Source: Pelargonium tetragonum (lineage: Eukaryota; Streptophyta; Magnoliopsida; Geraniales; Geraniaceae). From it: a stretch of DNA of 52,241 nt. Shown piece by piece: positions 38,691-50,713 of this stretch (position 1 is its first letter; each line of letters starts with the position of its first letter). The notes under the pieces were generated by a model. It did not search any database. It saw only the letters and a list, made by a program, of their open reading frames with translations, and was not told where the DNA came from. The stretch lies in the NCBI GenBank assembly GCA_036897445.1, contig JAYMTL010000132.1, positions 1 through 52,241 of the forward strand, written 5' to 3'. The translations under genes were made by a program, and so were the position numbers.

Positions 38691-39196
38691 GACAAGGTCG
38701 GAGTTTTTACAAAAATAAGGTGTGGAAAGAAATAAGGGGATGCTTGGTACAGGCTTTACAATCAGTAGAGGAATATAGGTCAGGAGCTGCCAGTCTTGGT
38801 CGGATATTTTATTAAGTTTTTAGCGTAATGCAAAGTTGAGCGGATACATTATTCTTAGGTATAGGCAGAGTTTTTAAGGGAATATATGGGAAGGCCTTCA
38901 CCGTAGCATTATTTTCCATTTTAGGACTTTAGGAATGTATAGTAAAGTAGGAAAACATATAAAAGAATAGAAAGACCTCAGTTTTTACAAGACAAGATAG
39001 AAGCCAGGATCCTGTATTAGTACTCTAGGATTTTTGGTAGGCGGTAATAAGTAAAAAGGTCTGCAATAGAATATCTTTAAAATCTCCACCGATAGGTCAT
39101 CAGAGGTATCCCTTAAAGAAATAGGAATTTTCACCGGCATGCTCCTTATACTTAATATCAAATTTTTAATAATATGCATAGTACAAAGCGGATTCT

Positions 39197-39236
39197 GGCC
39201 GACATAAATGTCGGCCTAGGGCTCTAGCCTTTTTTT
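39197..39236 (+). terminator. GC-rich hairpin followed by T tract
   Basis: A perfect nine-pair stem GGCCGACAT / ATGTCGGCC, with only AA between the arms, spans 39197-39216. It overlaps a second small hairpin (GGCCTAG...CTAGCC, 39213-39229), and seven T follow at 39230-39236. Hairpin plus T run on the + strand is the form of an intrinsic terminator. No gene was found upstream on that strand, so whether it ends a transcript is unknown. Its TAAA turn also places it with the other TAAA-turn hairpins. Confidence 0.5.
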
Positions 39237-42200
39237 AAGGCCCGGTTAGAGAGAGAGAAAGTGCTAGGTTATATTTAAGAAAAATTTGGCCTTTATTCGC
39301 AGGGATCCCTTTAAATATGTGTAGAATTTCACCCCTTATTCCGCAAAATCCTAGACACTCTAAGATACTATCCAAGCGGATACAATTCTATTGAAATTCT
39401 CTAGCAAGGGTAGTGCTACAATAGAATAAAGAAAGACTTTAATACATTATCTTGAGTAGAACTCTCAACACAATTGAAACAGAAAAAGCATACTTACCCA
39501 TGAATCCTAACTTAACCTCTCCTAGTATTATCCAGTTAACTTTCTTTTTGCGCACCTAGCATATACTAGATTAAGAGTTGCATAAAGCGGAATTTGTAAG
39601 TAACCAAGTTACTGGTGAAATGTCGTTTATTGAAAATTTTTTTAAACCCGCTTGAGGAAAAAACAAGTATATTTAATTCTAGAATTAATAAGCCTACATA
39701 CATATAGAGTGTTAACTAAAGCCCATAAAAGTCAAAAGCCCTATAGGAATGGTGTCCCGCTGTTAAGACATTGATGTATATGAAGTGAAAGGTTCTTAGT
39801 AAAGCGTCTAGCTCTCAGGAAAGGGGGTGGTTATGAAAAAAAGAGAGTAAAAAGAGTACTATTCCCGAAATTTCACTATAAAGGAATCCCTTAACTTATA
39901 TAACCATACCCTTTTACTGAATCCTTTTTGAAACACCTAATTTCTTATTATAACTATGCCCAAAGTTTAAACAGATTTCAGGATAACAAGGCCTTGTCTA
40001 CAAAAGCATAAGTTGAAGATTACTATCTTAAATAAAACAGGAGTTTAGACATTTAATTTCCTCTTATATTTATAACTATATGATTAAATACAGAAGAGAG
40101 ATAGAAAAACTCACTTTATAAAATAAATATAACACACCTACTCAATATCCGAGTCTTACAGGATTTATATAACCAAGAATTATTCTTCTCTTAGGCTTCG
40201 AGAGTGGTACACAGAATTTGAGAAAGGGGTACTCCTTGCTTTATTCAAAAAAGGAATTCCTGTTAAGGATTTCACAAGTTCTAATATTAAACCTTTTTTT
40301 ATTTAGTTAGGTAAATTATCCAGAAGATTATACAAAGGGGAATTTGTAAACATTTTTTACAGCTACGGCTTGACTTATAAGAACGAAACATGAACTTTAT
40401 TTCAAAACTTAGCAATCTACTTTTCATAGTAGTGGATTGAGGTTTTCTTTTCCTTGACGGAACTTAGTGGAACAAAGAATTAAAAGTCAAATAAAGGCAG
40501 AGTCATATATAATTAGGTAAAAGTCCTTCCTCCTATACGGAACCCTACTAAAACTCTTAAGGAATATTTGATTTGACAATCTCTAGTTACGCTTACTTGA
40601 TACGAGTTTGTTTTACTTTAGTACTATACCCACTTGATCGGGATCCTTTTGTTGTTGTTAATAAGCTCTCTAAGTCATTTCTACTCTAAATCTATAGTCA
40701 CACCCTATTGAAATTTCAGAGTAGCTTGCGGAGGGTATCCGGAAATTGTGATAATTAAAAAAGGGTAATCAAAAGAAAAAAAGCACACATACATAGTTAA
40801 AGAGTGAGTATCCTAAAATTTTGTTCTAATTTCGGGTATAAATTGAGTTTTATTCTTTTAGTGTAACTGGGATTTTGACTTATAAGGATTTACCTCAATC
40901 CATCAAAGAAGTCCTTTTGTAACTCCACCTACAAACCCCGGAAGTGGTACCAGGAAAATCTTTTACTAGACTGAGGGCTCTTAGGGGAACTTTGTCAGAA
41001 ACTCCTTATATACTTTAACCTACGGATATTTTTTGTTAGATACCTTATTTATATACTAATTAAACGGTAGGAGTCCTAAAATACCTAAGATTTCTTTAGC
41101 TTAGTTAAAAGGCTCTTGCTGCAATACAAAAAGCCAGTGCTTATACATATACAAGCACCCCGATAGAATAACTAGCCATAACCGGCAGGCAAAAAAACAA
41201 AAACAATGAATGAGTCCTTTGAAGTATTCTATATCTACTACTAGCACCCTTCTTATAACTAGCCTTAAAATACTTATGATTAAGTCTATCACACTATTTC
41301 TGTTGGAAAAGTGGAAAAGCCTGGGGTAAAAATCACTTAATATAGAGATGGATTAATAAAGCCTTTTCTAGCAGTAACTTTAATTGAGTAAACAGAAAGC
41401 TGTATAAGTTTTTTGTAAAAAAGAGAGTTTCTAAAAACTTTTTACTTAAGGTTCCCTGGCTGGATATCAATATCCCTTAAAAAAGATGTATAAGATAAGA
41501 ACCCTTACTGCCATGAATTCTAGAAGTTTGGCAGCGGTTAAAATAGGTTTTCTGTTACTCAAAGTATGTAACCTTGAAAGTAGGGAGTCTAAAGAGGGAC
41601 TTAGTCTATTAAAATAGAGGGTTCCTTATTAGAGCTTGGATATATTTAGTTACAAGCTCCTAGAAGAAAAAGTTAATAAATAGGAAAATAGAAACGCACG
41701 GATTAAAAAAATTTTACCTAGCTAATAAAAAGGGGCCTTTTCGTAGCTTTATTTGGATTTTTTACACCGAGGAAACTTCTTATTAAAGTGGACCCCTCTT
41801 TCTTTATTAAAAGTTCCTGGATTTCCTTGAGTACGGTACTAATCAATAAGGGCAGCCCCGTTTTTATTTCCTTTTTCCTGGGGTTAACAGAAGTTTGTAG
41901 TACCGATTCCCGGAGCTTTCTAAAAAACCTCTTGAAACAGTCTTATCTGCATGAAAATTGTGCGATTTTTTTTTATCCTAGGGGTGGGGATATTACATTC
42001 CGGGTTTCAATTACAAAAAAGTTACCCTTTTTAACTCCGGGAGCCTTTTATGAAAAGTAGAAAAAACCCTAAGGTCCTAGAGATCTTGGATCCTGTTATA
42101 GTCAAAGGCGGATAAGGTCACTTTAGTAATACTGGAGGTTCTCAAAAAATGGATTTTCCTATACAGCTCACACTTAAATAAAGTAATAGAAATTTCTTTA

Positions 42201-43920
42201 TAAATAAAAATGATAAGGGCAATTCTACACCTTGTTATAGAAGCGTGTGGATTCTCGTAATAAAAAGAAGGAAACCCTAGCATTAGACAAGAAAACTTGA
42301 AATATCAAAGACTAAAAACGGACCTTATTCCTCTGCTTTTTGAAAGCTTGTTAAGATTAAGCCCTAAAAAACTTAAGAAACCCATTTATTCTTTTCTGTA
42401 TCATACCTATCTCAAACTCAAAACCTATCTAAGTTTTATACAAAAAGGCTCTCTTACTCTGCAGTATCCTCTTCTTAATCTTATACATAGGTTTAAACTA
42501 GAACCCTATATTTTAGCCGACGGGAACCTTTTACGCACTTACCTCCTCTTTAGGTAAGAGTCAGCCAAATCAAGAGGGGGTTGTTATTGGGCTTCCACTT
42601 CCACTTGTAAGTTCATTTTGTTTTAATAGTTTCCTAAGTTCTAGAATATTTTCTATTCTAAAATCTAAAAAAATGAAATTCTTAGTATTCCTGTTATAAA
42701 AACTAAAGTAGTAACTAAGGTAACCCTTTGTAATTGCGAGGTTTTTTACGTTCTCATTTCTATAAACAAATAAAAATGAATTTTTTATAGCAAGCGGCGT
42801 TCGCTCAAACGCGTAAAAGTTTGCAGGGGTTATACCAAAGTTCTAAGAGGGTTTCGCTTAGATCCAAGAAAGAAATGCTTTAAACAATTGGGGTAGTTTG
42901 AAAGGATGTAGTTAGCTTATGCAGTTCCTGTCATCGAGTAGAAAGCTTCTATACAATAATGGATGTCTATCTATAAGGATACAATTCCCTATAAGGAGTC
43001 TTGTTCCTTGAAATTAGAGAATATTCTGGTTGGTATATAGAGGAAGCTGCCTTATCCCTTTGCTTTTAAGAAGTATATTCCTAAGCAACCTTTCAGAAAT
43101 TCTTAGGAAGTCGCTTTTATAGTAAGTATTCTAGTATGGGAGTTGAACTCGCGTAATTCCTGGAAATAGAAACCCGTTTTAACTTGAAAATTAGGCAACT
43201 GATATAAGAACTTCTTTTATATGATTTCACTTAATAAACGACTTCTTTTAATCTTTTAGAGTAAGAGTGAAATTCTTTCTTCATATAAGTTTTTTCATTC
43301 CCCGGTTTTGCATACTATCTCTCGCGTACAATTTGAATTATAGGATGCTTTATTTCTCTACAATTTTAAAAAGAAGACCAAAGATTCTAGTTTTTACTAA
43401 AGAGGACTCCTGGGGAGTTAAAGTCTATAATTAGTATAATTAGAGGAGGAATATATCTAATTAGAAAGTTCACTTACATTACATACTAGACCCGTCTCTT
43501 TCTACTATAAGTTTATTTACTTTACTTGTATCATTCCTGTTTCCGTTTAAAAAAGGGAAGATTATTTCAAGCAGGCTTTTTGTAAGTATTCCATTGAGCT
43601 AAGGCTAGACTAGGCTCAAGGGTTGGTTTAAATGTCTCTCTTTGCTTTGGATATTTCCAGGGTAGAAAGTTTCTTCAACCTTAAGAGACTAAGAAATGTT
43701 GTGTATGACTCCTAAAGCCGAAATGAAATAGAGTGTAATTTAAAAAGCAGCGCTCCGGATATCTACTAGGACAGAATACACTAAGCTAAGTACCTAAGAA
43801 ATAGAAAGATAAAAAGGACTAAAGGCCTGCCTAAGGATATAAGGAGTCCCTATGTTCTGTATTGCTTACTCATTTTGGTAACCCCACTTATCCGGAATAT
43901 AGAAAATGAATAACCTCAGT

Positions 43921-43938
43921 TTCAACTTTAAAGTTGAA
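43921..43938. repeat. 18-bp perfect palindrome
   Basis: TTCAACTTTAAAGTTGAA is self-complementary throughout. Its core CAACTTTAAA...GTTG is also the core of the hairpin at 49041-49058. Confidence 0.85.
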
Positions 43939-44155
43939 TAAAGTAGGGTTGCGCGGGCTTTTGAATGAATAAATATCTGTTTTTTAGATTCTATCTTAAC
44001 AAAGTTATCCGATTACTCATAGAGGTGGATTTTATTTGCTCCTGCAGTCTAACTTATTTACTTTTTAATAGGGTCGAAATTGTAAACTCTAAAAAGAGTT
44101 TCCTCTAGGGAATTCGTAGGAAAGGCTTCAGTTTTAGTAAGGTGAAGTATTAAGG

Positions 44156-44175
44156 ATGTATGGTTTACCATACAT
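44156..44175. repeat. hairpin with TTTA turn
   Basis: Perfect arms ATGTATGG and CCATACAT around TTTA (nine pairs around TT if the turn closes). It is of the same class as 33510-33541. Confidence 0.85.
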
Positions 44176-47100
44176 TTGGCGGGCATTTCTAACTATCAAA
44201 AGGAATTCTCTATAACTAAGTCAACCTGGGTTTCTTTTCTATTTCTTGAATTTTTTTGGTCCAAAACTCCCTAAGCAGGATTTTTTTAAGTAAGAGCTTT
44301 TTTTAATAAATTGGTAAGAATTTTCTGGAGAGTTCTTTGTGTATATTTTGAAGGAGGTCCCTTTTTACTAGGGTCTAGGTACACAAATTAGCAATATTTC
44401 CTAAATTTTAGTAGGTTCCAAACTTTATCCCTTTTAATAAATTTTAATAGGCACGGTATTACGAATTACGTTCATTTTTCTTTCTGATAGGTTACTCTTT
44501 ATAGTCAAGGGGTGCTCGCAAAGTTGATATACTACACTTCTCATAAGGAAGTCCTTGTAAAGGGGTATTCACATATAAGAGAATAAGAGGGGGCGGAATA
44601 CATCCCGCAGAGGCTTTAATCTTGTTCTAATTAACGAAAATTCAGGAATTCCTTGGTATAATAAAATGAAAATGGAATTTGTCAGATGCGGTAACATAGG
44701 TTCAAAGCGCCTTGTCTTAGAAACTAAGTTCTTCTTTGTTTGATTCTAGAGCATAAGTTTCCTATCTATTTATTATCATCAGTAGTGGGGGTGAGCAAGG
44801 AAAAGTATTCTATGTCTTAGTATAAAATAAAACTTTAGTTGCTAGACAAGGCTCCCCTTAGTTATGGCTTTACAAACAAATATTCTAAATTTCCGAAATT
44901 ACGAAATAAAAAGTGGGATATCTCCGTTACTTAGCTAAAAGCTTCTCTAAAGGAATTCCTGTTTGTAGGGTAGGCTTTTTTTAACACTGGAGAAAGAAAA
45001 GCTATATTTGGAAATCTCTTAGCTTTGGTTATTCCAGGTTCTTTACTTAACAAGGTCCAAGTTTTTGGTTATGGTCTATTGGATTGTCCAAGAATTTCTT
45101 AAGGAATTACTTATCGTGAGGGCCCTGAAAGAAGATAAGATAGCTTTTAAATCTCTTATCAAAACATTGTGTACTTACCAAAAGAATTTGAATTTATCTT
45201 TCCCTGTCGGCTTAAGTGCGAGCGGGCATAAAGATATGGAGGGCGCTAAGGAGAAGTAAGCATTTTTCTAAGATAAGAGTGTAATATATATAAGTTTATG
45301 AGTTTACAGGTAAGTAAGATTTACTAAGAGCGTTATAATATTATAAAGTAAACTCTTGTTTGCGTCTGTTCATAATCCCTGGGTTAAAAGTTTTAGGTTG
45401 CAGGTTACTTAAAAGTTAGTTTTTTGAAAGTTACTACTAACGACCTTTATGGGAGCTTTTTCCTGAAATTCTTATACTATAGCAAGGTTAAGGTCTCATA
45501 CAGACGGGTTTCTTATATTCACAGGATACCACGCCTTTTAAATCCAACTTACTTACTCGTACAACTAAGGGGATTAAGCTCAAAAATTTTACCTCATTAT
45601 ATTTTTGTCGTTATAAAACTTCTTAAACATTGGCCGCAAAAAAAGTATACTTAGTTAATTTTAATCCTTCCTAATTTCAAGACTTTATTGGACGGACCAA
45701 TACTTTCAAGTAAGCTATCTCCATAGGGTGGTAACCAAGGGAGCTTTACTAGTAACTTAACACAACATGTAACCAATGAAATATGGAAGCTTTAAACAAG
45801 GATATCCGGAGTTTTGCTGACGACTCTTTGTCCAATTTCGTACTAAATTGAGTTAGAATATTAAGTAGTAATTTCATAAGCAGATGATGTAAAGACTTTC
45901 TATGTTGCACTGAGTTACTTACGAATTAGAAAACTAAGTTCTTCTTACACCTTTTTCTAAAACCCCGGAAGTAGGTAACTGGCTAGGTCAGTACCCTAAA
46001 AAGATATGATGCTTGTGTTTACGAGTTCTAGTACACGCGAAAGATGTACTACTTGACTACATGATATTGAAACTTGAAATCCCTTATTTCGAAAAGCTCT
46101 GGCTATTTACTCTTAGCTGGGAACTCGTGGGTCTGAATTACACTAGTTGGGAACATACGAACGAAAGACAGGAACTGCGAAGATAGAAAAGAGACGTTTC
46201 CAAGTCATCCAAAAGCGAACTCTTTCTACATTTATATGAAAGACTTTAGTTACCACGTTGCCGTATAATGAAAGTGGATCCTGATACGTAGCGGATTAAG
46301 AACTCCCAGTTACCTAAATAGAAATTACAATAAACGTAAATACCATTAGAGCCTTCTTCTTAGTTAAGTATACGGGATACGGGCCCCTTATTCAAACGGG
46401 TCGGGATCTCGCTTGCGTATTGAACCTTTGGAGTACTCCTTAGTTAATTAGTTAAGAAGAGTTCCTGATCTAGGAGCTTACTTTAAATAGCATCATAAAA
46501 AGCTGTGAATAGTTATAGTGGTCCGCCATCACAAAAAGGTTTTTTAGAGGTAGGGTAGTAAATACCCAGAACTCTAGATTAGAAGTATAAGTTAGTGGGA
46601 ACTGAGACAGCAAGAAATGGGTTTAATGGGTACTACTTTAAACTTGTCAACAGAAGGATAACCTGTCAGAACATAACCCGTTTCTTAGGATATACCTGTA
46701 GTTTTTTTATTTACTTTTATCAGGAATTGGGCAGAAGTTACTGATCGATCTTGTATTGAGTCACTCAGTTTTCTAGTGCAATCCGATATAATCAGAAGAG
46801 TAGCTCTGTCTTGCTTAGTAGGTATCCTTATAACCCGCTTTCGATCCCAAGTAAGACTCTGCTTTCTCAACAAACAAAAGCCAGTTAGCACAAATGCCTA
46901 TAGAAGTAGTAGAAAAACAGAACATGGACAAATCTACAAAGGCCAAGTACCCCCCTAAACCCGGTCTAAGGGTACGAATTAGTGTTTAGTAGAGAATACG
47001 CAAGACCCCTTGCTTTTGTTTGGATGTAAATGTTAGAATTTAAAAACGTTACACTTCATTTGTTTTCAAGACCCCTATACTTAACTTAGTCTTTAATGTT

Positions 47101-48203
47101 GTGGGATCTCTATAAAAAAAGTAGCTGATATCTTCCAACTCTAAATAAAAATTCTTTATGAAAAAGGGATTTATCTAACTAAAAAGAATAAAAAGCAACT
47201 CTAAGTAAGCCTGTCTAGACACCTTAAAAGAGGGCTCCCTTCGTTGACCAACAGTTAGTAAAAGCATGTTACGAGATTAGTACTTTTTCTCATTTATTAC
47301 CTTATTTCTATGTTTTAGTATTTCCATATGGGCTTGACTTTTGTAACAAATATATTTAGTCTAGAACAAGACACTTTAAATTTGACAAAGGTACTTATAT
47401 AGGTTTCCGACCCTGTTAGTATACTTTTATAAAGTCTTCCTATTCCTCTTGTTATATTAAAAGTACATCCTTATTTCTGGATGCTGCAGGTCAAAGTCCC
47501 GATAAAACTAGATTTTCTCTTCGTCAGCACTCAAAGGCTCGAAGGTGAGAGCGCTAGAAAATGCATTATATTATGGATATACTAAAGACTTGCTTGCAAT
47601 GCCCTGATACAACAAAAGAAAAGCTAGGAGAAGTCCAGTCTATTACTTACAATTTCGTAGTTGTGAAAAGCCTTCTTTTTAGTTTGTAACGGGTCAGAAG
47701 AATACTTTTCAAATTCTTAAGATGAAGTCGTCCTTGCCAAAATTGTAACTAAAATATCTAATGAGTAAAGTTTCCTTGTTTAGAGTAACTAATGCATAGT
47801 TAACTCCGTAAAAAAGTTTTGGATTTCGGTGCATTCGATACCTGAGATAGGACCTTCAATTATAATCTTCTTACTATTTGACTCTGATTAGAATTTTTTT
47901 AATATATCTAAGACAAAGGCATAAGTCTATTTTTGACTTTATAAAGCATGAACTCATATAAGGAAAGGTAAAACCTTATGTTGTTTAGAAAGAGGATTTT
48001 CCAATTCTTATTTATAGAGTTATAGCTTAGCTCCAATACTCATAGTAAGAAAAAATGTACTTTCCAAATCCAAGAGCAAGCTAGTCCTTACATTTCAATA
48101 CCTTGAGTTTTTATACGAAAAGTGCTTCTTTAGCTTACATAATAAAATAGAGACTTGAATAATAAGGAACCTGGATCCTTTAAAGGGTATTTAAACTCTA
48201 TAC

Positions 48204-48218
48204 GAAGGGAATCCCTTC
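48204..48218. repeat. 15-base hairpin
   Basis: GAAGGG-AAT-CCCTTC, a perfect six-pair GG/CC-centred inverted repeat. Confidence 0.75.
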
Positions 48219-49032
48219 TAATTTATTAAAATCCCAGGACAAGATTTCTACCAGATTTAAAACGGGATTGGAAACCTTATACATTATCGTACTGTTAATA
48301 TTCCCTAGTATAAATTTTTTCAGTTCTACTATAGCTTCCTTTTTAGAGAAATCGAGGCTTACAATGTTAGACTTGACTACTGTAAAAGCAGTCATATGGA
48401 TTCCCATTTTTATCCCTTACATTTTTGAGAAGGCTTTCTTTTTGAGTTAAGACGAAGAATCTCTTTTACTTTTATACTCCTTTATTTAAATGATGCCAAC
48501 CAGCTTTCAATCAAAACTTGTATTTCTATTATATATTACTTTTGGATTTTCATAACAAGAGAAACTCTTTTTGTTCTACTTTTCGACACTCGCATACAGA
48601 CACTCAAATGAGTTTACAACGAGTCTAATACCTTTGTTCGGTAATTTTTAAATGATTAGAGATCCTTTTTTGACTTAGAAAGACTTCCTTGTTCAAATAG
48701 TCTAATCCTACTTTAACTTGGATTACCTTTTTCTGGTTTTACCTATAAAAACTTGTTTTTGTATACGGGGTTTATCCTCTTTTTAGCGGGTTTTCTACAC
48801 AAAAAGACCTTGGACCCGTTCTTAAGTAGAGGAATACTTGACTAAGCTTTAAATAGAAATGCCACGAGCCTGCCGACCGAAGAAAGTCAAAGAATTTTAC
48901 TAGTTATTAACACAAATTATTAAGGAATTAAGTGATTGCAGGAAGAACTTTATTAATCACTAAAAAAACTAGGAAATCCAGCACCTCTTGCGTCTCTTAT
49001 TAAGTATCCGTTTTATCTTATCTGAAAAGCCA

Positions 49033-49071
49033 GGATACCTACAACTTTAAAAAGTTGTAAGGAGTCTATCC
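49033..49071. repeat. extended hairpin with TAAA turn
   Basis: The core ACAACTT-TAAA-AAGTTGT (49041-49058) is perfect. Outside it CCT pairs with AGG across one bulged A, and GGATA pairs with TATCC across four extra bases on the right. It is the most elaborate of the TAAA-turn hairpins. Confidence 0.8.
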
Positions 49072-50315
49072 TAATTGTGCAAATACTTTCTCTGTCCTAT
49101 ACAATAAAAGGCATTTTCGTTTATTAGGCTTTCCTTTGCAAATTTAGGTTTAACCTAAGGAAAAGGCTTAGTATTCTATTTTGATAAACCCCCGGTAGGA
49201 GAAACCCTTTTTGTTATTATTTGCTTATAGTGCTCTCCGGGATAAGGAAGAAATCCTTTTAACTGCGTCATTTTGCTTGATGTATAAAAATATTGAAAAC
49301 CCATGTCAGAGACAAGGGACCCCTATGTATACTTGTTTATTTCTTCCTTTTTAAGATGAAGACTGAAGTACAAAGTAAACGAACTAGCCAATCGCCTATC
49401 TTACCTTAACTCCCTCGCTCAACTTCTCCCCAACTCTAAGCCTCCTGTGTTTCGATTGGTATATGTTACTTGGCCTTACTCTTTATATTCTTCTTTTCTT
49501 TCTATATAACTTTTTAAACCTGCCTAAGGGCTCAAAAAAGAGGTCCCTGAATCTACAATAAAGTGGGTTTTAAGGTCGACTTCCCCCGTGTAGGGTACCC
49601 CAACGCTTTTTAATTAGGGATCGGTCTTTCTAAATGTTACTAGGTTCAAGTCATATGGCATACTTATAAATAGAAATCCTTATTTTAGTCTTTATCAGAA
49701 ACGGTTTACTTAAAAAGGGTAATCCTGTGGTAAAGGCACCTGTAGAACAGGGGATACACTGGGTTTCGTCTTGTTAGGTATTCTCTTTTTACTTAACTAG
49801 ACAGGAAGTTTCTAAGTAAGTAAAGATTTTCCAGTCTTATAATCCTATAGAGCCCTGGGCACTCGCTTGGTCAAGGCAGAGGAAGTAAAAGATAGACTTC
49901 CCCCTTTTTTGTATGCCTGTTATAGTATCTGGGACTTAGGAATTTGAAAGGACTCAGAAAGGGCATTCCCTGAAAGACAAGGAAAGCAAGAGTCAGAAAC
50001 AGACACTAAGAACTTTGACTTTTTGTAGTATATAAGTGATCCTTCTTACTTGGTTTTAAAGTAAAACAAGAGTAATACATTTTCTTTACCTGTGTACCTG
50101 TAGGGAATAAGTAAGATAAAATTAAGGTAAGTCAATAACAAAAAAGCTCTCTTACTAACCCATGAATAACCAATAGCTATGTTTCCTAGTTAGTAAGGCC
50201 AAGAACAACTAAGTACTTTTCCCGAAGTAAGGAATTAAGAACCAAGAGAGGAATTTTATGGCTCTAAACGAAGTGAAGAGGTTAAGTTTATAGCTTTGAA
50301 GGAACTGAAAAGGAG

Positions 50316-50380
50316 AGGCTTGGCTTTGAACCTTGTCCTTGTAACTCCTGTGGTGCTCTATCGAGTTGAATTACTTGCCT
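50316..50380 (-). pseudogene. degenerate tRNA-like sequence
   Basis: On the minus strand the ends AGGCAAG and CAAGCCT pair at five of seven positions. The interior holds a D-arm-like ACTCGATAGAGCACC and a T-arm-like AAGGTTCAAAGCC. A central GTTACAA could recall a Val (TAC) anticodon loop, but the stem around it does not pair, and at 65 bases it is shorter than a normal tRNA. A weaker tRNA-like stretch with GGTTATAATCCC lies next to it at about 50398-50446. Both are probably decayed. Confidence 0.38.
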
Positions 50381-50397
50381 TTGAAATTGAAGAGGAA

Positions 50398-50446
50398 GGT
50401 GGGATTATAACCTACGCAGCTAATATATTCTCTAGTTGAATTGAAA
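50398..50446 (-). pseudogene. fragment resembling a tRNA
   Basis: The minus strand reads ATTCAACTAGAGAAT (D-arm-like) and shortly afterwards GCGTAGGTTATAATCCCACC (T-arm-like), but the anticodon arm between them is too short to form. It lies just right of the relic at 50316-50380 and shares the ATTCAACT word with it, so the two may derive from one another or from a former tRNA pair. Confidence 0.22.
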
Positions 50447-50640
50447 AAGTCAGTTACAAGGAATTGTTAAGAGGGGATTGCTGCAGAAGACTGAGAAAGT
50501 GAAAGCTCTTAGGAAGGGTTTCTGTCCCTATGAGAAGAGTAAGCTACAGAATACAAGTCTAGCTATGAATTAGAATATGAGAGCAAGGAATAAGGGGTTA
50601 TGCTGGATATAACATGAGTATGGTTATATCCAGAAAAATG

Positions 50641-50667
50641 AACCTTCCTTACGCTACAGTCGGGAAG
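50641..50667 (+). repeat. stem-loop with conserved TACGCT-CAGTCGG loop, copy 2
   Basis: The stem CTTCC / GGAAG (50644-50648, 50663-50667) encloses TTACGCTACAGTCG. The loop is almost identical to that at 31429-31461 but is held by a different stem. A looser relative reads on the minus strand at 29234-29255 (CCTTC, then GCTGCAGTCAGG). Confidence 0.6.
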
Positions 50668-50683
50668 AATAACCATTACACTA

Positions 50684-50713
50684 CTATATAAGGATAAACT
50701 ATATAAGGATAAG
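50684..50713 (+). repeat. 15-bp tandem repeat
   Basis: CTATATAAGGATAA plus one variable base occurs twice head to tail, inside the purine-rich island at 50220-50960. Confidence 0.85.

Larger units (their letters stand above)
38691..50219. other. long gene-free desert
   Basis: About 11.5 kb with no supported gene. It contains the terminator-like hairpin (39197), hairpins at 43921, 44156, 48204 and 49033, and two unconvincing open frames at 41788-42060 and 42297-42557. A T-arm-like word at 43138-43150 (minus strand) lacks the other arms of a tRNA. Confidence 0.7.

Noticed and set aside
41788-42557. Two successive + strand open frames (90 and 86 codons) that might form a small gene pair
   Set aside because: They start at GTG and TTG, lie in different frames, have no ribosome-binding site and no recognisable motif, and a minus-strand frame lies between them.
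43130-43205. Minus-strand sequence with a TTTCTAT loop and GAGTTCAACTCCC as tRNA-Arg(TCT)
   Set aside because: Only two or three pairs form in each stem and the acceptor ends do not match.
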